From positions 13,777 through 26,908 of the forward strand of contig DJWH01000009.1 in the NCBI GenBank assembly GCA_002441525.1: 13,132 nucleotides of DNA. The letters are read 5' to 3'. This DNA comes from Acholeplasmataceae bacterium UBA6235. GTDB taxonomy: Bacteria > Bacillota_I > Bacilli_A > Acholeplasmatales > UBA5453. The translations under genes and the position numbers were made by a program. Shown here one piece after another: positions 7,320 through 13,132 of this stretch (the stretch's first letter is position 1; every line of letters starts with the position of its first letter). The notes beneath the pieces were generated by a model. The model was not told the origin of the DNA, did not search any database, and saw nothing but the letters and a program-made list of their open reading frames with translations.

Positions 7320-8177
7320 ATGATTAAAAAACTCGCAATTGAATATGCACAAATCGCTTTCGGGGTTACCATCATGACCCTTGGTTTTTACTTTTTTCTA
7401 CTCCCTGAAAACCTCGTTATTGGGGGGGTCATGGGGATTGCAGTCATATTTAAAGCACAGATCAATCCTTCCATTATTGTCTTTATCCTCAATACATTTT
7501 TATTATTTTTAGGCTTAATTGTTCTAGGTAAAGATTTCTTTATGAAAACTATTTTCGGTTCACTGGCATCACCAGTGATTCTGTTTATATTAGAGACCCT
7601 CGGCGCGAATGACGCTTGGATTATGAACCAACTCACCGAATCGAAATTGCTCATCGCTGCAGTTTCAGGCTCTATTTTGGTAGGTGTAGGTTTGGGTATT
7701 GTATTCCGCTTTGGCGGTACTACCGGTGGGATGGATGTCTTACAAAGCATCATTCATAAAAAACTGCACATCCCTTACCAAATCATATTTTATTTCACCG
7801 ATGGGTTAGTTGTTCTACTATCCTTGGTATTCTTTAGAGACATTGAACTATTCATTTATGCAGTCGCGAGCGTGTTCTTGATTTCAATCATCGTCGATAA
7901 CGTATCGATTAAAGGACGCGCTGGTCAGACCATATTTGTGGTGACGAAGAAACCAGATTTAATCAAACAAGCGATTTACGATACGATTGACCGTGGTTGT
8001 ACACTGATCGATTCTGAAGGTGGATTCAGTGGTCACAAAGGCAAAATGGTCATCTGTACGATGCGTAATCGTGAAGTCAATAAAATGCGATCGGTCATTG
8101 AACGCATCGATCCTGAATCTTTTACCTTTATGACCGATACGAAAGAGGCGGTTGGACGTGGATTTAGTAAAGAATAA
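7320..8177 (+). CDS. YitT family multi-pass membrane protein (DUF161/DUF2179)
   Basis: The 285-residue product has a membrane part with five or six hydrophobic segments in roughly 10-190. After the fourth comes the family's glycine-rich loop GGTTGGMD (132-139). A soluble C-terminal domain of about 195-282 follows, containing FVVTKKPDLIKQAIYDTIDRGCT, a GGFSG turn and KMVICTMRNREVNKM, which is the DUF2179 domain. YitT-type proteins are widespread in Bacillota; their transport substrate or role is not established. The ATG starts on the base after the prfB stop, with AGGTGA as ribosome site inside the end of prfB. Its own end overlaps ctpA by 20 nt. A YitT-type gene beside prfB and ctp occurs in other Bacillota (from memory), which supports orthology with that neighbourhood. 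Confidence 0.9.
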   Translation: MIKKLAIEYAQIAFGVTIMTLGFYFFLLPENLVIGGVMGIAVIFKAQINPSIIVFILNTFLLFLGLIVLGKDFFMKTIFGSLASPVILFILETLGANDAWIMNQLTESKLLIAAVSGSILVGVGLGIVFRFGGTTGGMDVLQSIIHKKLHIPYQIIFYFTDGLVVLLSLVFFRDIELFIYAVASVFLISIIVDNVSIKGRAGQTIFVVTKKPDLIKQAIYDTIDRGCTLIDSEGGFSGHKGKMVICTMRNREVNKMRSVIERIDPESFTFMTDTKEAVGRGFSKE

Positions 8178-9546
8178 GAAAATCTATGTATCGATTATCA
8201 TCAGCCTAGTTATAGGTTTTTTAAGTGGGTGTGAAGTCACATTACCCACTTTTTTAACTAAACCAGACCTGTATGAGATCTATTCGATTTTAGATCAGTA
8301 CTACTACAAAGACTTGGATTTTAAACTAGAAGATGTGGAAAGTGTCGAAGCGTTATTTGAACGATTAGATGACCCATATACTTACATGTATGTCCCCAAC
8401 ACCCGAACCATTGAACTCGATGAATCCTATTATGGTATCGGTGTAACCATCATCGATGATGACTTGGGACTACTGGTTGGCAATGTCAATCCTTTGGCCA
8501 ATTTGAATGGTAAAGTATACATTGGTGACATCATCACAGCCGTCAATGATACTGTACTAGAAACGTTATCTTATGAAGAAAAAACCGCTTTATTATCCGG
8601 TGAACTCAATGATGAATTTAATTTGACCATCCAACGGGGTGATCAAGTAATGACTACCACGGTGACCATCAGTGAAATACCCATCAATTCTGTGACATCA
8701 ACAGTGTATGAAAATAAAATAGCTTATATTGATATCAACCGATTTGCTGGAAAAACAGGGCTCGCATTCAGAACTGAACTAGCCTTGGTTGAAGCCCAAA
8801 ATCCGACAGGTTTGATCATCGATGTCAGAGACAATGGGGGCGGCTATTTAACCGCAGTTGTCGATATCATCGCACAGTTCGCAACAGGGAATGAACCTGT
8901 CGTGACCATGCACCGAATCTATGATGACCACAAAACCAACTATTATGGCAACCCTGATAATGTTAAGAAAACGTATCCAATTGTCATTTTAATGAATGAA
9001 CATAGTGCGTCCGCGTCAGAAGTATTGGCGATGGCGTTAAGAGAAAATGGTAGTTATCCACTATTAGGCACCCAATCTTTTGGTAAATTTGTGTATCAAA
9101 CCACCTTTGTTTTGAATCGACAAGGGAAAGAAATGTATCTCAATATGACGGAAGGTTTTTGGTATTCTCCAAATGGTAACACTGTAGAAGGTGGAATTGT
9201 TCCGGATGTCGTCATCGAACAAAGCGGTTTACTATCGAGAACATATCCTATTTATATACAGGAATGGATATTGGGCGATGATTTGACCGAATTTCAAGCG
9301 CTAATTGACGTCTTAAATATGACTGAAGATAGCCTTGAAGACCGCTTTGATGTGCTCACCTTGGATGCAGATTTATCGACAAAAATCAGTGCCTATCAAA
9401 CGCAGTTTAATCTACAAGTCACAGGTACACTTAATTATGAAACAACCATGCACCTAATCGATGCCTATCGTTTATATCGAGAACAAGTCAATTATGACTT
9501 ACAACTCCAACAAGCAATTGCGTGGATGGTGAACGATGAAAGTTGA
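8158..9546 (+). CDS. ctpA: C-terminal processing peptidase (S41 family), predicted lipoprotein
   Basis: This is a Ser/Lys protease that trims or degrades extracytoplasmic proteins from the C-terminus. I start it at GTG 8158, 9 nt after an AAAGAGG site; a TTG at 8152 is only 3 nt from that site. The N-terminus is KNKKIYV followed by a hydrophobic stretch ending in LSGC (22-25), a good lipobox, so the mature protein would be lipid-anchored at Cys25. A PDZ domain spans about 91-170, starting at YYGIGVTI. The S41 core follows, with RDNGGGY, catalytic Ser285 in HSASASEV, Lys310 in FGKFVYQ and Gln314; the 25 and 29 residue spacings match characterised Ctp proteases. A C-terminal repeat at about 404-445 (YQTQFNLQVTGTLNYETTMHL) resembles a peptidoglycan-binding domain. 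The 462-residue length is normal. It overlaps yitT and recX. Confidence 0.95.
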   Translation: MDLVKNKKIYVSIIISLVIGFLSGCEVTLPTFLTKPDLYEIYSILDQYYYKDLDFKLEDVESVEALFERLDDPYTYMYVPNTRTIELDESYYGIGVTIIDDDLGLLVGNVNPLANLNGKVYIGDIITAVNDTVLETLSYEEKTALLSGELNDEFNLTIQRGDQVMTTTVTISEIPINSVTSTVYENKIAYIDINRFAGKTGLAFRTELALVEAQNPTGLIIDVRDNGGGYLTAVVDIIAQFATGNEPVVTMHRIYDDHKTNYYGNPDNVKKTYPIVILMNEHSASASEVLAMALRENGSYPLLGTQSFGKFVYQTTFVLNRQGKEMYLNMTEGFWYSPNGNTVEGGIVPDVVIEQSGLLSRTYPIYIQEWILGDDLTEFQALIDVLNMTEDSLEDRFDVLTLDADLSTKISAYQTQFNLQVTGTLNYETTMHLIDAYRLYREQVNYDLQLQQAIAWMVNDES

Positions 9547-10312
9547 GAAATTAGAACGTATTCGTTATGGGTATAAAGTTACCATCGATGGGCAAGTCTT
9601 TGCTTTAGATGAAGAGACCATCGTCGTATTCAAACTTCGTAAAGATACAGAGATGGATGATAAGACATGGAAAAAAGTATTAGACGCAGATAAAATCAAT
9701 ATTCAAAAACGTAAAGCGATTGTGCACCTCAAAAAGCCACAAACCGTCTATGAATTTAAATCTTATCTAAGAAACTTAGGTGTGAGTGAATCAAACATTG
9801 AATCATGGACCTCAACCTATAAAAAACTGGGCTACTTAGATGATTTCGAATATGGTAAACTATTGGTAGAAGGGTATCAATCCACATATGGCTCAAAAAA
9901 GATTGAATCACTCCTTAAAAACAAAGGGATTCATCCCGATGTGATTGAACGATTATTACCGAAAAACGACGATGTTTTAAAAAAACTTGTCCAAAAATCC
10001 TGTAAATCGATTCAAAAACCGACGTATATTCAAGCTAAAAATACCATTATTAGACAATGGTTAGGTAAAGGCTTTATTTATGAAGATATCGAGAAGTATG
10101 TAAATGCCTATTTGGATCCAAATCGCTTCAATGAAGCAGATACGATTCAAAAAGAATTTAAGAAATTGAAAATCAAGTACGAGCGTACTTATCAAGGCTA
10201 TCAACTGAAACAAAAAATCATCCAAGCACTTCGACAAAAAGGGTTTAACGGTCAAAAGATCGAACAATTATACCGAGAAATGGAGAATGATTATGTACAA
10301 GATTTCGAATGA
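9536..10312 (+). CDS. recX: RecX family regulatory protein
   Basis: RecX binds RecA and modulates its filament in recombination and the SOS response. The 258-residue product has the length of Bacillota RecX. A beta-rich N-terminal section (1-70) precedes three-helix repeats. The first repeat ends in the family signature GYLDDFEYGKLLV (99-111). The second runs YGSKKIESLLKNKGIHPDVIERLL (118-141). The last ends ALRQKGFNGQKIEQL (231-245). TGA 10310-10312 is the stop. The ATG overlaps the ctpA end by 11 nt and its ribosome site is weak (GGATGG), so translation is probably coupled to ctpA. No recA is in the window. Sequence similarity is moderate by eye, but the repeats and motif make the call firm. 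Confidence 0.9.
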   Translation: MKVEKLERIRYGYKVTIDGQVFALDEETIVVFKLRKDTEMDDKTWKKVLDADKINIQKRKAIVHLKKPQTVYEFKSYLRNLGVSESNIESWTSTYKKLGYLDDFEYGKLLVEGYQSTYGSKKIESLLKNKGIHPDVIERLLPKNDDVLKKLVQKSCKSIQKPTYIQAKNTIIRQWLGKGFIYEDIEKYVNAYLDPNRFNEADTIQKEFKKLKIKYERTYQGYQLKQKIIQALRQKGFNGQKIEQLYREMENDYVQDFE

Positions 10313-12143
10313 CGATGCTTATTTCTTTATGCAAGGCAAACTCTATGATGCCCATCGCATTTTTGGTGCGCATTTAATCAAAGATGACCAAGGGTATATC
10401 ACGGGAACAAGATTCACAGTGTACGCACCGAACGCGGTCATGGTATCTGTGGTCGGCGAATTCAACAACTGGCAAGAACATGCCCATACATTAAGCAAAA
10501 TCGACGATATCGGTATATGGTCGATTGAGATTCCTTGGAATTTAGAATGGGCAAAATATAAATACGTCATTTTCACCAATCAAGGCAAATTGTATAAGGC
10601 AGACCCTTATGCAAAATTCGCCGAAAATAGACCGAATACCGCATCAAAAGTCTATGATATCGATGGGTATGAATGGCACGACCAAGACTGGATGTATACG
10701 AAAACCAAAGTATATGACAAACCTGTGATGATTTATGAAATGCACATGGGCTCCTGGCGTACCAAATACGGACAATTCTTTCAATTCAATGAAATTGTCG
10801 AACAATTGATTCAATACCTCAAAGAACAAAATTTCACCCATGTGGAATTGATGCCAATATATGAACACCCACTCGATGATTCATGGGGCTATCAAGGCAC
10901 AGGTTATTTCGCAGCTACCGCGAGATATGGGGTGCCAAAAGACTTGATGTACATGATTGACCGTTTACACCAAGAAGGGTTTGGCATCATCATAGACTGG
11001 GTTCCTGGCCACATTTGTAAGGATGCCCATGGTTTGTATTTCTTTGATGGTTCACCATTATATGAACACGATGAATCATGGAAACGTGAAAATGAAGTTT
11101 GGGGTACTGCCAACCTCGATTTATCAAAACCACAAACCAGAAGTTTCCTTATTTCCAATGCGTGTTATTGGATGGACTATTTCCATGTCGATGGGTTTAG
11201 AGTCGACGCTGTTTCTAACCTATTATATTACTTGGGTGACTCTCGTAACGGTACCGACCAAGGGGCCATTGACTTCTTAAGACAACTTTCTCACGTCATT
11301 TTCGGGAAAGATGACCGCATTCTATTCATGGCAGAAGACTCCACCGCATTTGAAGGTGTCACCAAGCCAGTAGATGCAGGTGGGATTGGTTTTAACTACA
11401 AGTGGAACATGGGTTTCATGAACGATGTCCTCAGGTATTTCAAACGTGATCCAATTCACCGTAAATGGCATCACCATGACATTACCTTTGGTTTAACCTA
11501 TGCATTTTCCGAACAGTTTGTTTTACCATTCTCACACGATGAAGTCGTTCATGGCAAAGGAACTTTACTCACGAGAATGCCAGGCGATTATTGGCAAAAA
11601 TTCGCGAACTATCGTTTGTTGATGGGACTATATATGACCCACCCAGGGAAGAAACTCTTATTCATGGGTCAAGAGTTTGCACACTTCCAAGAATGGAGTG
11701 TTCACCGTCAACTCGATTGGAACCTATATGAATTTAAATCACACCATTCAGCCAATGAATTTGTCAGAGATTTACTCTATTTATATAAGTCTGAAGGTGC
11801 ATTACATGAACTTGACCATCAAAAGGAAGGGTTTGAATGGATCGATTCGACCAACGCCGATCAATCTATTTTCTCCTATATCCGATATGGTAAAAATCGT
11901 GAAGACCATGTGATTGTCGTACTCAATATGACGCCAGTGGTCTACCATCAATATGAAATTGGTGTACCGATGAAAGGTACGTATGATGAAATCATCAACA
12001 GCGATCTTTTAAAGTACGGTGGATCAGACCAATACAACGGTTTACCACTGCATACACATGAAGGAAAGTGTCATGGGCAAGAACAGTTCGTTAAGATGAC
12101 CATTGGGCCGTTAACGGCACTTATACTAAAGTATCGCAAATAA
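10293..12143 (+). CDS. glgB: 1,4-alpha-glucan (glycogen) branching enzyme, GH13
   Basis: GlgB cuts an alpha-1,4 chain and rejoins it as an alpha-1,6 branch on glycogen. The 616-residue product starts MYKISNDDAYFF. A short N-terminal section leads into a CBM48-type domain around 30-130 with FTVYAPNAVMVSVVGEFNNW, the usual arrangement in Bacillota. The GH13 barrel shows its four conserved regions: DWVPGHI, DGFRVDAV with nucleophile Asp305, MAEDST with acid/base Glu348, and SHDEVVHG with Asp416. The LLFMGQEFAHFQEW segment is typical of GlgB, and a C-terminal beta domain ends the protein. I choose ATG 10293 because the GGAG at 10282-10285 is 7 nt away; an ATG at 10287 would be only 1 nt from it. 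It overlaps recX by 20 nt, so it belongs to the prfB chain. A terminator hairpin follows. Confidence 0.97.
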   Translation: MYKISNDDAYFFMQGKLYDAHRIFGAHLIKDDQGYITGTRFTVYAPNAVMVSVVGEFNNWQEHAHTLSKIDDIGIWSIEIPWNLEWAKYKYVIFTNQGKLYKADPYAKFAENRPNTASKVYDIDGYEWHDQDWMYTKTKVYDKPVMIYEMHMGSWRTKYGQFFQFNEIVEQLIQYLKEQNFTHVELMPIYEHPLDDSWGYQGTGYFAATARYGVPKDLMYMIDRLHQEGFGIIIDWVPGHICKDAHGLYFFDGSPLYEHDESWKRENEVWGTANLDLSKPQTRSFLISNACYWMDYFHVDGFRVDAVSNLLYYLGDSRNGTDQGAIDFLRQLSHVIFGKDDRILFMAEDSTAFEGVTKPVDAGGIGFNYKWNMGFMNDVLRYFKRDPIHRKWHHHDITFGLTYAFSEQFVLPFSHDEVVHGKGTLLTRMPGDYWQKFANYRLLMGLYMTHPGKKLLFMGQEFAHFQEWSVHRQLDWNLYEFKSHHSANEFVRDLLYLYKSEGALHELDHQKEGFEWIDSTNADQSIFSYIRYGKNREDHVIVVLNMTPVVYHQYEIGVPMKGTYDEIINSDLLKYGGSDQYNGLPLHTHEGKCHGQEQFVKMTIGPLTALILKYRK

Positions 12144-12146
12144 AAA

Positions 12147-12160
12147 TGTAATCGTTTGCA
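12147..12160 (+). promoter_or_regulatory. Candidate CcpA/LacI-family operator (cre-like)
   Basis: TGTAATCGTTTGCA matches 13 of 14 positions of the Bacillota cre consensus TGWAANCGNTNWCA, including the central CG and both ends. The one mismatch is G for W near the 3' end. It lies 3 nt after the glgB stop and about 37 nt before the glgP -10 box, centred near -55 relative to the expected glgP start. Related LacI-family regulators such as MalR use similar sites, so the cognate protein is not certain. Confidence 0.6.
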
Positions 12161-12166
12161 ACAGAG

Positions 12167-12192
12167 AAGGCACCTTTTGATGAGGTGCCTTT
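12167..12192 (+). terminator. Intrinsic terminator after glgB
   Basis: AAGGCACCT (12167-12175) pairs perfectly with AGGTGCCTT (12183-12191) around a 7-nt loop. The stem is GC-rich but the T-tract is short (TTT, then A), so termination may be partial. The hairpin ends 4 nt before the glgP -10 element and occupies its -35 position. Confidence 0.75.
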
Positions 12193-12193
12193 A

Positions 12194-12202
12194 TGGTATA
12201 AT
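12194..12202 (+). promoter_or_regulatory. Extended -10 promoter of glgP
   Basis: TGG followed by a perfect TATAAT (12197-12202) is an extended -10. There is no good -35; TTTTGA (12175-12180) is 16 nt upstream but lies in the terminator loop region. Transcription would begin near 12209, giving a leader of about 26 nt. A short inverted repeat ACAAT/ATTGT (12204-12208, 12217-12221) spans the likely start point. Confidence 0.75.
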
Positions 12203-12234
12203 CACAATGGATCAATATTGTAAGGAGAATACAC

Positions 12235-13132
12235 ATGTCAAATATATTTGAAAATGCGTCCACGTTTAAGAAAGCATTCATCGAACAAGTGGAAAAGACA
12301 TATGCACTCGATTTTAAAGAATCCAGTAGTTATCAACAATATGTCGCTCTAGGGACTTTACTCAAAGAGCACATTTCACTCGACTGGAAAGAAACCAAGA
12401 AAATCGAAGCGGATCAACGTCAAGTCTACTATTTCTCGATGGAGTTTTTGATGGGACGTATGATTACCAATAACTTAATGAATGCAGGGGTTTATGATGT
12501 CGTTAAATCGGCGTTTGATGACCTCGGATTAGACATCAATGAAATCGAACACAAAGAAACCGATGCCGGGTTAGGCAACGGTGGCTTGGGTCGTTTAGCG
12601 GCTTGTTTCATGGACTCTGTCGCTGCTTTAGCATTACCAGTCCATGGTAACTGCATCCGCTATCGCTACGGGTTCTTTAAACAAAAAATCGAAAATGGTT
12701 ATCAAGTAGAATACCCTGACCGTTGGTTAAAAGACATCCACGTTTGGGAAGTCAGACGCGATGAAGAAGCGGTAGATATTCCATTTTATGGGTATATCGA
12801 ACTATCTGTAACCGATGGTAAGCTCAATGTGTTCCACCGCAATGCCGAATACGTTAAAGCTGTACCATATGATGTACCGATTGTAGGGTATAATAACCAA
12901 GTCGTGAACACCTTACGTCTATGGAGTGCTGAACCTAGTGACCGCTATCAAAATCAAGGTGGCACATTTGATTACCATAAGAAATTAAGACAAATTTCGG
13001 AAATGCTTTACCCAAATGACGATACCGATGAAGGTAAAATCTTAAGACTTAAACAACAATACTTATTCTCAAGTGCTGGCGTTAACGCTGTCATCAAAAA
13101 ACACAAAAAGTTGTTTGGTACTTTAGAAAACC
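12235..13132 (+). CDS. glgP: Glycogen/alpha-glucan phosphorylase, N-terminal 299 residues (3' end outside window)
   Basis: GlgP is a pyridoxal-phosphate enzyme that releases glucose 1-phosphate from the ends of glycogen or maltodextrin. Reading from ATG 12235 gives an open frame to the window end: MSNIFENASTFKKAFIEQ at the start, then QVYYFSMEFLMGRMITNNL, the family's early conserved block. The glycine-rich DAGLGNGGLGRLAACFMDS (110-128) follows, and then RYRYGFFKQKI and a NTLRLWSAEP segment. All match GT35 phosphorylases of about 750-850 residues, so roughly the first third is present. The lysine that binds pyridoxal phosphate lies beyond the window. The ATG has an AAGGAG ribosome site (12222-12227). 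It has its own promoter, with a cre-like site upstream, separating its control from glgB although the two products act on the same polymer. Confidence 0.96.
   Translation, partial: MSNIFENASTFKKAFIEQVEKTYALDFKESSSYQQYVALGTLLKEHISLDWKETKKIEADQRQVYYFSMEFLMGRMITNNLMNAGVYDVVKSAFDDLGLDINEIEHKETDAGLGNGGLGRLAACFMDSVAALALPVHGNCIRYRYGFFKQKIENGYQVEYPDRWLKDIHVWEVRRDEEAVDIPFYGYIELSVTDGKLNVFHRNAEYVKAVPYDVPIVGYNNQVVNTLRLWSAEPSDRYQNQGGTFDYHKKLRQISEMLYPNDDTDEGKILRLKQQYLFSSAGVNAVIKKHKKLFGTLEN

Noticed and set aside
7388..7753. Reverse-strand open frame inside the yitT-family gene
   Set aside because: It is the antisense of transmembrane codons and gives a Pro/Lys/Thr-rich product with no recognisable motif.
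1..13132. CRISPR array, insertion sequence, prophage, tRNA, rRNA or defence system
   Set aside because: I saw no spaced direct repeats, transposase motifs, terminal repeats or RNA gene signatures. Nearly all bases are in recognisable housekeeping genes, and gaps are all under 220 nt.

Overview
The window looks like a chromosomal housekeeping segment of a low-GC Gram-positive bacterium. Gene content and order (secA, prfB, a YitT-family gene and ctpA close together), short intergenic gaps, U-tract hairpin terminators with UUCG loops and extended -10 promoters all fit Bacillota or Mollicutes. UGA is a stop: three genes end in TGA (300, 9546, 10312), and a complete release factor 2 gene with an SPF recognition motif is present. 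A wall-less lineage that reads UGA as Trp is therefore excluded. An Acholeplasma-like or related standard-code lineage is my best guess, but it is inference. All genes are on the + strand.

Region 1 (1-3122). The 3' end of an HD-GYP-like gene is followed by an extended -10 promoter and a SAM-I (S-box) riboswitch with a transcription terminator. The riboswitch controls metK. A DUF3137 membrane protein gene and a lemA gene follow metK after 18 and 12 nt, with no visible promoter or terminator between them. SAM may thus control all three genes. The unit ends at a UUCG terminator.

Region 2 (3123-6164). A leader with a GC-rich hairpin and an AT-rich palindrome precedes secA, the Sec translocase motor. 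secA ends in its own UUCG terminator. A small DUF1801 gene with a -10 box directly after that terminator follows.

Region 3 (6165-12192). An extended -10 promoter with a very short leader starts a tightly packed chain: prfB, yitT-family, ctpA, recX, glgB. Neighbours abut or overlap by 0, 20, 11 and 20 nt (with the starts chosen here), so translation is probably coupled. prfB has lost the usual programmed frameshift, and CtpA carries a lipobox. The chain ends at a GC-rich hairpin after glgB.

Region 4 (12144-13132). The 91-nt gap after glgB holds a sequence close to the CcpA/LacI-family operator (cre) consensus, the terminator hairpin and an extended -10 promoter. It leads into glgP, which runs off the window. 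GlgB (branching) and GlgP (phosphorolysis) act on the same alpha-glucan, but glgP has its own, probably carbon-regulated, promoter.

I found no transposon, CRISPR array, tRNA, rRNA, defence cassette or clearly novel system. The interesting points are regulatory and structural variations on known genes.
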